Part shown: piece after piece, positions 1 through 8,012 of the stretch
Position numbering within the stretch: the stretch's first letter is position 1
How the letters are laid out: every line of letters starts with the position of its first letter
Source: Kiloniellaceae bacterium
Lineage (GTDB): Bacteria; Pseudomonadota; Alphaproteobacteria; Kiloniellales; Kiloniellaceae
Direction of reading: 5' to 3'
NCBI GenBank assembly: GCA_021776145.1
Contig: JAJFGM010000345.1
Coordinates: 1 to 19,926 of the forward strand
DNA length: 19,926 nt
Notes under the pieces: generated by a model
What the model saw: only the letters and a program-made list of their open reading frames with translations
What the model was told of the DNA's origin: nothing
The model's database searches: none
Made by a program: the position numbers and the translations under genes

Positions 1-1
1 C

Positions 2-763
2 GCCTCGCCCTATCCGCTCGAGGGTCTCGACGCCTGGGCCCCGGCCCGTCGGGCCAATGGCGACGACCTGAAAGGAATTCTCGGCGATCCGAGCTTTCGG
101 CAGGCGGTCAAGGACGAACTGGCCGCGCCGGCCGGTATACGGCTGTTCAACGGCGAGTGGCACAAGATCGAGCTGACCGAGGCGGCGCGGGACGAGAACC
201 GCCCGCATGAGCACCGCAACCTCGCCGATCTCGCCGCCGAGTCCGGACAGCACCCGCTCGACTGGATGCTCGACTTCGCCTTGTCCGAGGATCTGCGGAC
301 GCTCTTCACGGCGATCCTGCTCAATTCCGACGAAGAGGCGGTCGGCCGCATCATCAGCCACCCCAACGCCTCGGTGGCGCTGTCGGATGCCGGCGCCCAC
401 CTGACCTTTTTCTGCGACGCCGGTTTCGGTCTGCACCTCATGGGGCATTGGGCGCGCGATCTGGATGTACTCTCGATGGAAGCGGCGGTGCATGAGCTGA
501 CCGCCAAGCCGGCGGCGATCTTCCGCCTCGCCGGGCGCGGCCGCATCGCGCCCGGTTACGCAGCCGACCTCCTGCTTTTCGATCCCGCAGAGGTCGGGCG
601 TGGGCCGAAGCGGCGGGTGCACGATCTGCCCGGCGGGGCGGCACGCCTGACGACCGACGCCGTCGGACTGCACGGTCTTTGGGTCAACGGCACGCAGGTG
701 GTGAACCGGGATGGCACGCTGCACGATGACGCACGCCCTGGCCAGTTGCTGCGCTCCGCCTGA
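2..763 (+). CDS. N-acyl-D-amino-acid deacylase / amidohydrolase family protein, C-terminal part (5' end outside window)
   Basis: The reading frame is open from base 2 and ends at TGA 761-763, giving 253 residues of a protein whose N-terminal half lies upstream of the window. The fragment matches the C-terminal half of D-aminoacylase-type amidohydrolases (TIM-barrel enzymes that remove the acyl group from N-acyl-D-amino acids). It carries the SDAGAH metal/substrate motif (Asp at fragment residue 129), then the family C-terminal pattern with TAKPAAIFRLAGRGRIAPGYAADLLLFD rendered in pieces: TAKPAAIF, then GRIAPGYAADLLLFD, which re-enters the small beta-sandwich domain. The final GLWVNGTQVV is also typical. 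The N-terminal HxH zinc motif cannot be checked because it is off the window. It converges on the methyltransferase gene with only 5 bp between stops. The exact substrate (D-amino acid, D-Glu, D-Asp, or another amide) is not determinable. Confidence 0.85.
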   Translation, partial: ASPYPLEGLDAWAPARRANGDDLKGILGDPSFRQAVKDELAAPAGIRLFNGEWHKIELTEAARDENRPHEHRNLADLAAESGQHPLDWMLDFALSEDLRTLFTAILLNSDEEAVGRIISHPNASVALSDAGAHLTFFCDAGFGLHLMGHWARDLDVLSMEAAVHELTAKPAAIFRLAGRGRIAPGYAADLLLFDPAEVGRGPKRRVHDLPGGAARLTTDAVGLHGLWVNGTQVVNRDGTLHDDARPGQLLRSA

Positions 764-768
764 ATTGG

Positions 769-1389
769 CTATTTGGGCCGCGCCGCGCCCCAATAATTGA
801 AGCCAGCGAAGCGCGGCGCGCCGGGCAGGTACATCTGCTGCAAATCCTCGATGACGAAGCCCGCGCCGGCGATCAGGCCGGGGATGTCGCGGTTGAGATT
901 GCAGCCGCCGCCGATGCGCTTCCAATAGGGGTTGATGCGATCCTGCCAGCGCCGTACCGCCGCGTCCGGTGCCTTGCCGTGTTCGCAGAACAGCAGGCGG
1001 CCGCCGGGCTTGAGGACGCGGCGCATGCCGGCCAGCGCCGCGCCGGCATCGGGAATGGTGCAGAGCGCGTAGGTCACCAGGACCGTATCGATGCTCGCGG
1101 CTTCGAGCGGGATGTCTTCGCCATCGAGCGCCAGATACTCGACCGCGAAGGGCAGATCCGGCGAGCGGCGGCGGGCGAAGGCCAGCATTTCCTCGGCCGG
1201 GTCGAGGCCGATGACCCGCTCGACCTTGGCGGCATCGTAGAACGGCAGATTGAGGCCGGAACCGATGCCGACCTCGAGTACCCGGCCCTCGGCCTGGGGC
1301 ACGATATTGCGCCGCTGCCGCCGCACCGGTTTGCTGCCGCACGACAGATCGATGATCTTGGGCAGGATATAGCGGCTGTAGAAACCCAT
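769..1389 (-). CDS. Class I SAM-dependent methyltransferase (Methyltransf_11 / METTL7-like)
   Basis: This 206-residue protein should transfer a methyl group from S-adenosylmethionine to an unknown acceptor. Motif I, LEVGIGSGLN, is at residues 38-47. The acidic ribose-binding residue follows in VIGLDP near residue 63, motif II-like DTVLVTYALC is around 100-109, and LKPGGRLLFCEHG covers the end of the Rossmann core. The C-terminal part (RWQDRINPYWKRIGGGCNLNRD, read in two halves) resembles the small methyltransferases related to METTL7 and phospholipid N-methyltransferases. No signal peptide or membrane segment is evident. The start is ATG at 1389, preceded by GAGGG with 7 nt spacing. The gene begins 19 nt after the stop of the gamma-glutamyltransferase-family gene on the same strand, so it is probably the last gene of that operon. 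The acceptor substrate is unknown. Confidence 0.87.
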   Translation of the reverse strand: MGFYSRYILPKIIDLSCGSKPVRRQRRNIVPQAEGRVLEVGIGSGLNLPFYDAAKVERVIGLDPAEEMLAFARRRSPDLPFAVEYLALDGEDIPLEAASIDTVLVTYALCTIPDAGAALAGMRRVLKPGGRLLFCEHGKAPDAAVRRWQDRINPYWKRIGGGCNLNRDIPGLIAGAGFVIEDLQQMYLPGAPRFAGFNYWGAARPK

Positions 1390-1408
1390 GCCTCTGCCCT
1401 CACCGGCC

Positions 1409-3220
1409 TCAACGGCCGGCGGCGTAGCACTGCATGTGGCGCGGGCTGGCGGCCGCTTTCAAGACGCCGTTTTCGCGTGTCGCGGCGGTGACGAAGCCCA
1501 GGCTGTAGTCGTCGAAGACCTCGACGGCGTGACCACGTTCGGCGAGATCGTCGATGGCATCGTCGCCGAGGCGCGCCTCCACCGCCAGGTGACCCGGGCT
1601 GCATTCGCGCGGGTAAAAGGAACTCGGCGCGTGCTTGGTGTGGAACTCCGGCGCGTCGATCGCTTCCTGCAGGTTCTGGCCGAAGTGGACGTGGCGCAGG
1701 AAGGCGTGCAGCGCCCACTGGTCCTGCTGGTCGCCGCCCGGCGTGCCGAAGGCCATGTAGGGCTCGCCGTCCTTCAGCGCCAAACCCGGGGTCAAGGTCG
1801 TGCGCGGCCGCTTGCCCGGCGCCAGAACCGCCGGCGCCGCGTCGTCGAGGTCGAACATCTGGCCGCGCACCGAGAAGGGGAAACCAAGACCGGGCACAAC
1901 CGGCGCGCCGTTCAGCCAGCCGCCGCTTGGCGTGCCGGAGATCATGTTGCCGTCCCGGTCGATGATATCGAAATGCGTGGTATCGCCGCCGGCCGCGGCG
2001 GCACGCGACAGCGCACGCAGGACCTGGCGCTGCGGCTGGGGCTCGCCGAAGCTCAACGATTCCGGGAAAGCGAGGTTGGCGGTCGAACCCTTGAGCCGCG
2101 CGACGACCGGTCCACCGTGGCCGGAAACCTCGCCGGGGCGCAGGTCGTGCGAAGCCTCGGGCCCTATCAGCTGCCGACGCGCATCGTTATAGGCATCGCT
2201 CAGCAGCGCCGCCAGCGGGACATCGACGAAGTCGGGATCGCCGTAGAAGGCCTCGCGGTCGGCCAGGGCCAGCTTGCTGCTTTCGGTCACGGTATGTACG
2301 AAGTCGGCACTGGCCGGTCCCATGGCGGCAAGGTCGAAGCCCTTGAGCAGCGCCAATTGCTGCAGCATCACCGGCCCCTGTCCCCAAGGGCCCGTCTTGC
2401 AGACGCGATAGCCGTGATAGTCGTAAGTCGCCGGTGCCTCGACGCTGGCCCGCCAGGCGGCGAGGTCGGAGCCGCGCAGGAAACCGCGATTCCGCCGGCC
2501 GGTGGAATCCATGACCTCGGATTTGCCGAAATAGTCATCATAGGCCTCGGCGACAAAACCTTCGTACCAGGCACGCCGCGCCGCCTCGAACTGCGCCGCG
2601 CGGCCGCCCGGAGCGGCTTCGGCCTCTTTCAGGATTCGCTCGTAGGTCGCGGCAATGGCCGGCAGGTGCAAGCGCGACCCGGCCAACGGCGCCGATCCCC
2701 GCGGCAGGAAGACTTCGGCCGAGGAGGTCCACTCGGCCTCGAACAGTGCCTGCATGCCGGCGATGGTGCGGCCGATGCGCGGCGTCACGGCAAAGCCGTC
2801 GCGGGCATAGCCGATGGCCGGCGCCATGACTTCGCGCAGCGGCAAGGAACCGTATTCGGCGAGCAGCAGCATCCAGGCCCCGAAGGAGCCGGGAACCACC
2901 GCCGGCAGCACGCCGATTCCCGGCATGACGTCGAGGCCGAGGTCGCGGACCGCCGCGGCCGTCGCCGTCGCCGGCGCCGTACCCTGGCCGCAGATCACCT
3001 TCACGGCCGCATCGCGCTGGCTATAGAGGACCAGCGGCGTATCGCCGCCGGGGCCGTTCTGGTCGGGCTCGACGACGTTCAGCGACAGGCCGGTCGCCAC
3101 CGCCGCATCGAAGGCGTTGCCGCCCTTCTCCAGAATCGCCATGCCAGCCGCCGTGGCCAGCCAATGTGTCGAGGTGACGACACCGAAGGTGCCGCTGATT
3201 TCGGGACGTGTGGTGAACAT
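1409..3220 (-). CDS. Gamma-glutamyltransferase (GGT) family N-terminal-nucleophile hydrolase
   Basis: This 603-residue protein belongs to the GGT family, whose members self-cleave to a two-subunit Ntn hydrolase that acts on gamma-glutamyl or related amide bonds. The N-terminal signature STHWLATAAGMAILEKGGNA is at residues 17-36. The autoprocessing site is D413-T414-T415-H416, so T414 is the predicted nucleophile and new N-terminus of the small subunit, followed by FDIIDRDGN. The oxyanion-hole motif FGTPGGD is at 491-497. I chose ATG at 3220 because CTGGGAG lies 7 nt upstream and the family homology begins at once. The frame stays open upstream to 3394 without family features. No signal peptide is visible, so the protein is probably cytoplasmic, unlike E. 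coli GGT. The region where classical GGTs have their lid and alpha-carboxylate contacts reads PSGGWLNGAP, so the substrate may not be glutathione. Confidence 0.9.
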   Translation of the reverse strand: MFTTRPEISGTFGVVTSTHWLATAAGMAILEKGGNAFDAAVATGLSLNVVEPDQNGPGGDTPLVLYSQRDAAVKVICGQGTAPATATAAAVRDLGLDVMPGIGVLPAVVPGSFGAWMLLLAEYGSLPLREVMAPAIGYARDGFAVTPRIGRTIAGMQALFEAEWTSSAEVFLPRGSAPLAGSRLHLPAIAATYERILKEAEAAPGGRAAQFEAARRAWYEGFVAEAYDDYFGKSEVMDSTGRRNRGFLRGSDLAAWRASVEAPATYDYHGYRVCKTGPWGQGPVMLQQLALLKGFDLAAMGPASADFVHTVTESSKLALADREAFYGDPDFVDVPLAALLSDAYNDARRQLIGPEASHDLRPGEVSGHGGPVVARLKGSTANLAFPESLSFGEPQPQRQVLRALSRAAAAGGDTTHFDIIDRDGNMISGTPSGGWLNGAPVVPGLGFPFSVRGQMFDLDDAAPAVLAPGKRPRTTLTPGLALKDGEPYMAFGTPGGDQQDQWALHAFLRHVHFGQNLQEAIDAPEFHTKHAPSSFYPRECSPGHLAVEARLGDDAIDDLAERGHAVEVFDDYSLGFVTAATRENGVLKAAASPRHMQCYAAGR

Positions 3221-3227
3221 GGGCGGA

Positions 3228-3290
3228 CTCCCAGTTTGCAGCCGGCGAACAGCGCCGCGGGCTTCAATCGTCGAAACTTGAAGCTGGGAG
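3228..3290 (-). promoter_or_regulatory. Leader inverted repeat that could mask the ribosome site of the GGT-family gene
   Basis: On the minus strand CTCCCAG (3290 to 3284) is exactly complementary to CTGGGAG (3234 to 3228), which is the Shine-Dalgarno site of the gene starting at 3220. A second imperfect block (CTTCAAG against CTGCAAA) extends the pairing. A transcript coming from the upstream phosphoesterase gene could fold so that the ribosome site is paired. This is a visible complementarity; regulation is inference, and 7 bp across about 49 nt can arise by chance in GC-rich DNA. Confidence 0.3.
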
Positions 3291-3321
3291 GTTAGCGCGA
3301 TTCCGCGGTTTGTGGAATTTC

Positions 3322-4284
3322 TTAGCGACGGCGCGCGCAGGGCGCTTGGCCGCCGTCGCTGAAGCTCTTGCCGGCGACCGGAACGAACCGCCAAGCATAG
3401 CTGTCGTCAGCGAGCGTCAGTTCCAGCAGGCCCCAGGTCAACTCGTTGCGGATCACGCTGTGCGGCGGCGCCGGTCGGCGAAGACTGCCGGGCCGCAACT
3501 CTCCGCCGCCAGTGCCGACGACAAAGCTGCGCAGGCCGCGTTCGCGGTCGAGGCGGCCGTCGGGATCGAGCGGCGCGAAGCGCTCGTAATGATGGTCGTG
3601 ACCGGCCAGAACGAGACTGGCGCCAGCGTCGTAGAGGGCGCGATAAATGGCACGCATGCGCCGCTGGTCGCCATGCTTGCCGGAACTGAAGCGCGGGTGG
3701 TGTGCAAAGGCGAGGATACAGCCGGCCTCGCTGGCGGCAAGATCGCCGCGCAGCCAGGTGACCTGCGCCGAACCCGCCGAGATGTCGATGTTGCTGTTGA
3801 GCGCGATGATGTGCCAGGCGCCGAGGTCGAAGCTGTAGTAGCCCTTGCCGGGCACGCCGGCGCGCGCGCCCCAATAGTCGAAATAGGGTTGCGCCTCACG
3901 GCTGTGGTACTCGTGATTGCCGGGAACCGGGTAGCTGCGCGCCTTGTGACCACCCCAAATGGGATCGTAGCAGTCGCGGAACTCCTCGGCGCGTCCGTCG
4001 CGGTAGGCGAGGTCGCCGAGCAGCAGAATCGCCTCGGCCCGGTCCTCCAGCAGCGCCGCCGTCGCCAGCGCTCCCGGCCCGGCGCCATAGCCGAGTTTCC
4101 GGGCCTTCGCCCTATCGCCTTCGTCCAGCGAGCAAAAGGCGATGTCGCCCACTGCCAGCAGTGTCGTGGTATCGGCGCGCGCCAGACCCGCCGCGGCGAG
4201 CATGAGGACGAGGAGTGCAAGGCCGCCACGCCAGTCGACACCCCAAAGCGGCGCCCTTTCGCGCTGCTTCCGCTCAAATCTCAT
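3322..4284 (-). CDS. Exported metallophosphoesterase, purple-acid-phosphatase-like
   Basis: This 320-residue protein has an N-terminal signal: a basic start, a hydrophobic stretch GLALLVLMLAAAGLARA at about residues 21-37, then DTT. It probably acts outside the cytoplasmic membrane. All calcineurin-like metal-site motifs are present in order: GDI with D47, GDLAY with D91 and Y94, GNHEYH with N123/H124, AHHP with H195, and GHDHHYE with H229/H231. A Tyr after the GD motif is the hallmark of the purple-acid-phosphatase branch, so phosphomonoesterase activity is likely. The start is ATG at 4284 with a weak GGGAT about 8 nt upstream. It is preceded at 30 nt by the NHL-repeat gene and followed at about 100 nt by the GGT-family gene, all on the same strand, which suggests co-transcription. 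The physiological substrate is unknown. Confidence 0.88.
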   Translation of the reverse strand: MRFERKQRERAPLWGVDWRGGLALLVLMLAAAGLARADTTTLLAVGDIAFCSLDEGDRAKARKLGYGAGPGALATAALLEDRAEAILLLGDLAYRDGRAEEFRDCYDPIWGGHKARSYPVPGNHEYHSREAQPYFDYWGARAGVPGKGYYSFDLGAWHIIALNSNIDISAGSAQVTWLRGDLAASEAGCILAFAHHPRFSSGKHGDQRRMRAIYRALYDAGASLVLAGHDHHYERFAPLDPDGRLDRERGLRSFVVGTGGGELRPGSLRRPAPPHSVIRNELTWGLLELTLADDSYAWRFVPVAGKSFSDGGQAPCARRR

Positions 4285-4314
4285 AGGGCGATCCCAAGGG
4301 TCATGGCCAGAGTT

Positions 4315-5193
4315 CTACTCGACGATGCGATAGCGCACGATACGGTCGTTGTAGGTGTCGGAGAACCAGACGTCGGCGCCGCGGATGGCGATGCCTTCCG
4401 GTCGGTCGAACAGGCCCGGCCCGATCTCACCACGGCCGCTGCCAAGCATCAGCCGCAAACCGCCGTCGGGATCCAGGATCTTGATCCGGTGGCTGTATTT
4501 GTCGGCGACATAAAGCCGCCCGGCGGCATCGAAATCGAGATAACGCGGGCCGTCGAAGCCATACTCCGGACCTTCGACGGTGCCGATGACCGCAAGATCA
4601 GGGCTCATTCGCAACAGCCGGTCGTTGCCGCTGTCGGCCACCCACAGTGTGCCGTCGGCCGCCACGGCGACGTCGTGCGGCGATGACAGCCCGGCGGCCT
4701 GACCGACCGCCTTGCCGGCCTCGAAGGCCTCGATGTTGCCGGTGGCGGCGCCGGTCGCATAGACCCGCCCGTTGGGATGCGCCGCAACGCCTTCCGGCCG
4801 GCGGATAGAGCCACTCAGCGCGTCAATCAGTTCGGCCGCGCCATCGGCGACGCGATAGATTGCGATGCGGCTGTTGCCGGTATCGGCGACCAACAGGCGG
4901 CCCTGGGCGTCGAACACCACGTCGTGCGGGGCGCTGAGTTCGCCTGCGCCGAAACTGCCGACCAGCGCCAGACTGGCCGGATCCAATACGGCGACGCGGT
5001 CGCTTTCATTGTCGGCGACATAGAGCAAGTCGCCCGCTGGCGAAAGGACCAGATCGTGCGGCTTGCCGTAGAGCTGCGGCGAGGCGATAACGAATTCCAG
5101 CTCAAAGGCGGCGACCGGCGTCGCGGCCAGGAAAGCCGCCAGCACCACAGCCAACAGGCAGGCGACCCGGGCGACCGTGGCGGGCCGGCGCAC
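4315..5193 (-). CDS. Secreted NHL-repeat six-bladed beta-propeller protein
   Basis: This 292-residue protein has a signal peptide (hydrophobic ACLLAVVLAAFLAATPVAA at about residues 11-29), then roughly six NHL repeats with blades near residues 45-70, 89-113, 132-157, 172-196, 215-240 and 264-290. The repeats share the pattern P-H/E-D/G-hydrophobic, a G-x-L turn and V-A-D-x-x-N/S-x-R, for example LLYVADNESDRV and LWVADSGNDRL. Such propellers act as binding platforms or, in some families, as lactonase-like or lyase enzymes. No catalytic residues can be assigned here. The start is GTG at 5193, one base after the TAA stop of the upstream SDR gene, with no convincing ribosome site of its own, so translational coupling is likely. 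An exported propeller next to an exported phosphoesterase suggests the two work in the same compartment. Confidence 0.85.
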   Translation of the reverse strand: MRRPATVARVACLLAVVLAAFLAATPVAAFELEFVIASPQLYGKPHDLVLSPAGDLLYVADNESDRVAVLDPASLALVGSFGAGELSAPHDVVFDAQGRLLVADTGNSRIAIYRVADGAAELIDALSGSIRRPEGVAAHPNGRVYATGAATGNIEAFEAGKAVGQAAGLSSPHDVAVAADGTLWVADSGNDRLLRMSPDLAVIGTVEGPEYGFDGPRYLDFDAAGRLYVADKYSHRIKILDPDGGLRLMLGSGRGEIGPGLFDRPEGIAIRGADVWFSDTYNDRIVRYRIVE

Positions 5194-5194
5194 G

Positions 5195-5953
5195 TTAAAA
5201 CGTCGCCGTCAGGCCGCCGTCGACGACCAACAGGTGGCCGTTGACGTAGCCGGCCGCCGGCGATGCGAGAAACACCGCCGCCCCGGCCAACTCCTCGGGC
5301 TCGCCCCAGCGGCCGACCGGCGTGCGCTGGGCGACGTAGGCGGAAAAGTTCGGATCGTCCTGCAGTTCGGCGGTGATGTCGGTGCGGAAATAGCCGGGAC
5401 AGATCGCATTGACGGTGATGCCGCGCGGCCCCATCTCGTCGGCCATGGCCCGGGTCAGGCCGGCCAGGGCATGTTTGCTGGCGACATAGGCGGGCGTTCT
5501 GGCGCGGCCAAGCAGCGACATGACGGAGGCGAGGTTGATGATGCGGCCGCCGGTTGGCATGACGCGTCCGGCTTCCCGCGCCAGGACGAAACAGGCCGTC
5601 AAGTTGACGTCGATGACGCGCTGCCATTCCGCCGTCTCCAATTCACCCGTCGGGTGGCGGCTGACGATGCCGGCGTTGTTGAGCAGGATATCGATGCGGC
5701 CATGAGTCTCGGCGATGCGCGCCACGGCGGCGCACGCCGCCGTCTCGTCGGCGACGTCGAAGGCTTCCGCGCTGGCCGTCAGGCCCGCCGCCGCGAACTC
5801 ATCGACACGCGGCGCCAGGGTTTCGGCGACGCGCCCGTTGAGCACAAGCGTCGCTCCGGCTTCGGCCAGGGCGCGCGCCATGGCCAATCCCAGGCCGCGC
5901 GACGCCCCGGTTACCAGGGCGATCTTGCCGGCCAGTGAAAACATTTCTTGCAT
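5195..5953 (-). CDS. Classical short-chain dehydrogenase/reductase (gluconate 5-dehydrogenase / FabG-like)
   Basis: This 252-residue protein is a complete classical SDR. The NAD(P) glycine motif TGASRGLG is at residues 15-22, NNAG at 92-95, the structural Asn at 117, catalytic Ser143, and YVASK with Tyr156 and Lys160. The C-terminal PGYFRTDITAEL segment and VDGG end resemble gluconate 5-dehydrogenase/3-oxoacyl reductase-like SDRs. R41 after the second beta strand favours NADP(H), but this is weak evidence. The start is ATG at 5953, with GAAGGG 8 nt upstream. An in-frame ATG three codons later is also possible. It is the first gene after araC on this strand, and its stop is one base from the NHL gene start. 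The substrate is not readable. Confidence 0.9.
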   Translation of the reverse strand: MQEMFSLAGKIALVTGASRGLGLAMARALAEAGATLVLNGRVAETLAPRVDEFAAAGLTASAEAFDVADETAACAAVARIAETHGRIDILLNNAGIVSRHPTGELETAEWQRVIDVNLTACFVLAREAGRVMPTGGRIINLASVMSLLGRARTPAYVASKHALAGLTRAMADEMGPRGITVNAICPGYFRTDITAELQDDPNFSAYVAQRTPVGRWGEPEELAGAAVFLASPAAGYVNGHLLVVDGGLTATF

Positions 5954-5989
5954 GCGCGCGTCCCTTCGCCCCGGTTTGACCCTCCAGCG

Positions 5990-6017
5990 AGTGTCCCAAA
6001 TCCGAATTCGACGTCAA
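5990..6017 (-). promoter_or_regulatory. Possible sigma70-type promoter for the SDR-NHL-phosphoesterase-GGT run
   Basis: In the 92-bp gap after araC the minus strand reads TTGACG (6017 to 6012), then 16 nt, then GACACT (5995 to 5990). The -35 is five of six to consensus but the -10 is only three of six. It would place a start about 30 nt upstream of the SDR gene. Weak alone; position between two genes of different roles adds some support. Confidence 0.25.
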
Positions 6018-6045
6018 TGTATTTCGTAACCGGAGGAATTTGCCG

Positions 6046-6981
6046 TCAGCCGACGTCGGCGGCCGGCAGCCCGGCCGGGTCTTCGCGAAAGGCGTTGGGG
6101 TCGGTGCCGAAGCTGGCCTTGAAGGCGCGCGAAAAACTGCTGCGACTGCGGTAGCCGACCCTGCCGGCGATGGCCTTTACCGGCAGATCCGTCGCCCGCA
6201 ACAGCTGCGCCGCCTTTTTCAGGCGGCAGTGGGTGAGGAACTCGTGCGGCGACTGGCCGAAGGCCTGGTTGAAATGGGCAAGGAAGGACGAGCGGCTCAT
6301 GCCGGCCTCGGCGGCCAGGGCCTCCAGGCCGTGCGGCTGTTCCGGATGCGCCAGCATGGCGTCCAGGGCCTCGCCCAGGCGCCGATCCTCGAGCACCGCC
6401 AGCCACGGCAAATGCGCGTCCTGACGCTCGATCAGGCGACGCAACAGATAGATCAGGCACTGTTTCATCAAGGCGTCGACCAGAAAGCGGCTGCCCGGCC
6501 GCGGCCGTGCCAGTTCACCGAGCAGGGTCTGGAACGTTTGGCCGACGGCCGCGTCGTCGGCGAAGCAGACCACCAATGCCTCGCGCAAGTGGTCGAACAG
6601 CCCGTCGCCGGCGCCGCAACTGGCGCGAATCAGGCCGCAGGCGAGGATCACCTGGGGCGCGCCCTGACCGGCGCTCAGCCATTTCAAACCGACCGCCGGT
6701 GACACGCAGAGCAGCCCGGTCGCGCGCGCGTTTTGGGCTTCGATACACCGAGCCTCGATTCGTTGGCTGACGCCGCGCGGCGTGATGATCACCGTTCCCG
6801 GTGCAAAGTCGGCCGCGGTCCGGCCGTCGAAGACGATGCGTCCGGCGCCGCTCAAGACAAAATGCAGGCTGACGAAACCCAGACGGTCGAGGTCCAGTTG
6901 TGCGCCGGCACGCAGATCGCACACGGCAAAGGGCTCGACGGCAACGTCCAAGGTGGTCAGCAGCTTGTCGAGAAGCGGCAT
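6046..6981 (-). CDS. AraC-family transcriptional regulator with N-terminal cupin domain
   Basis: This 311-residue protein has an AraC-type cupin sensor domain (about residues 20-180, including FVLSGAGRIVFDG and the PGTVIITPRG strand) and a C-terminal double helix-turn-helix (about 205-305). The first HTH has LEALAAEAGMSRSSFLAHF. The second has VKAIAGRVGYRSRSSFSRAF followed by FG-DPNAFR, the AraC signature. I prefer ATG at 6981, with AAGGGA 9 nt upstream, over GTG at 7011, whose upstream G-run is too close. The gene is transcribed away from the Tat-exported isochorismatase-family gene, with 137 bp between starts. That is the usual arrangement for a regulator and its target, and the SDR operon downstream is a second candidate target. 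The ligand is unknown. Confidence 0.9.
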   Translation of the reverse strand: MPLLDKLLTTLDVAVEPFAVCDLRAGAQLDLDRLGFVSLHFVLSGAGRIVFDGRTAADFAPGTVIITPRGVSQRIEARCIEAQNARATGLLCVSPAVGLKWLSAGQGAPQVILACGLIRASCGAGDGLFDHLREALVVCFADDAAVGQTFQTLLGELARPRPGSRFLVDALMKQCLIYLLRRLIERQDAHLPWLAVLEDRRLGEALDAMLAHPEQPHGLEALAAEAGMSRSSFLAHFNQAFGQSPHEFLTHCRLKKAAQLLRATDLPVKAIAGRVGYRSRSSFSRAFKASFGTDPNAFREDPAGLPAADVG

Positions 6982-7105
6982 AAGAGCCTGTCCCTTGTCG
7001 TGTTTCGCCACAGCCCCCGATTATGAACGAATCGGCACCACTCCCGGCCCAAAGAGCACGCCGGCCGGCTCATAGTTCGCGGGATGACGATCATGTTCGA
7101 ATATT

Positions 7106-7111
7106 AGGAGG
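7106..7111 (+). promoter_or_regulatory. Strong ribosome binding site fixing the isochorismatase-family start
   Basis: AGGAGG, a full consensus Shine-Dalgarno, sits 7 nt before ATG 7119. It excludes the longer in-frame opening from 7023, whose first 32 codons lack family features. Confidence 0.8.
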
Positions 7112-7118
7112 CAAGAAG

Positions 7119-7964
7119 ATGTGTGAGAATCACAATCACGTGTGCGACGAGACCGAAGACAAGGCCGTGGGACGTCGCCAGCTGTTGCGCGCCGGCGCCG
7201 CGTTTGGCGGCGCCATGGCGGCGGTGGCGGCGGTGGCGGCAACGGCCGCGCCGGCGGCGGCGGCAGGCGACGATCCCTATGCGCCGCCGGAAAAGGGCGC
7301 CCTGCCAGAGACCGACCTGAGTCTCGACCTGCCGCGCACGGCGCTGGTGGTCACCGACCCGCAGGTCGATTTCCTCAGCCCCGACGGCGTCACCTGGGGC
7401 GTGGTCGGCAAGAGCGTCACGCACCACAACACGGTCGATAACATCGAACGCCTCTTCAAGGCGGCCAAGCAGGTCAACATGACCGTCGCCATTTCGCCGC
7501 ACTACTACTATCCCACCGACCACGGCTGGAGTTTTGGCGGCCCCTTGGAAAAACTCATGCACGCCATCGGCATGTTTGACCGGCCGAGCGCCTATTCCCT
7601 CGACGGTTTCGACGGCTCCGGCGCCGATTTCATGCCGCAGTACAAACCCTATATCCACGACGGCAAGACCATCATCACCTCGCCGCACAAGGTCTATGGG
7701 CCGGAGGCCAACGATCTGGTGCTGCAACTGCGCAAAGCGCACATCGACCAGGTCATCCTCGCCGGCATGTCGGCCAACCTCTGCGTCGAATCGCATCTGC
7801 GCGAGCTTCTGGAGCAGGGTTTCGAGGTCGCGGTGGTCAAGGACGCGACAGCGGCGGCGATGCTGCCCGAGGGCGATGGCTACCTCGCCGCCCTGGTCAA
7901 CTTCCGCTACATCGCCAACGCCCTGTGGAGCACCGACGAAGCGGTCAAACGCATGACGGCGTAA
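7119..7964 (+). CDS. Tat-exported isochorismatase-family cysteine hydrolase
   Basis: This 281-residue protein starts with a His/Cys-rich stretch (MCENHNHVCDE), then a twin-arginine signal GRRQLLRAGAAFGG (R19-R20) with an Ala-rich hydrophobic core to about residue 49. It is therefore predicted to be folded in the cytoplasm and exported by Tat. The mature part is an isochorismatase-like alpha/beta hydrolase. The catalytic Asp is D80 in VVTDPQVDF, the Lys is probably K191 in SPHKVYG, and the nucleophile is C222 in GMSANLCVESHLREL. Family members hydrolyse amides, carbamoyl groups or vinyl ethers, and the substrate here is unknown. Most relatives are cytoplasmic, so Tat export is unusual. The gene is divergent from araC. 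The coding of the signal core is a run of GCG/GGC/GTG codons and explains the local GC-rich repeat. Confidence 0.87.
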   Translation: MCENHNHVCDETEDKAVGRRQLLRAGAAFGGAMAAVAAVAATAAPAAAAGDDPYAPPEKGALPETDLSLDLPRTALVVTDPQVDFLSPDGVTWGVVGKSVTHHNTVDNIERLFKAAKQVNMTVAISPHYYYPTDHGWSFGGPLEKLMHAIGMFDRPSAYSLDGFDGSGADFMPQYKPYIHDGKTIITSPHKVYGPEANDLVLQLRKAHIDQVILAGMSANLCVESHLRELLEQGFEVAVVKDATAAAMLPEGDGYLAALVNFRYIANALWSTDEAVKRMTA

Positions 7965-8012
7965 AATCGTTGGACCATTTGTTTTTTCGCGGGCGGCGTC
8001 TCGTCGGGGGCG

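Noticed and set aside
1388..3295. 635-codon open frame on the plus strand opposite the GGT-family gene
   Set aside because: It is antisense to a gene with clear catalytic motifs and has the Arg/Ala/Gly-rich composition of shadow frames in GC-rich DNA.
7213..7265. GCG/GGC-type short tandem repeat
   Set aside because: It encodes the Ala-rich core of the Tat signal peptide; no sign of a separate function.
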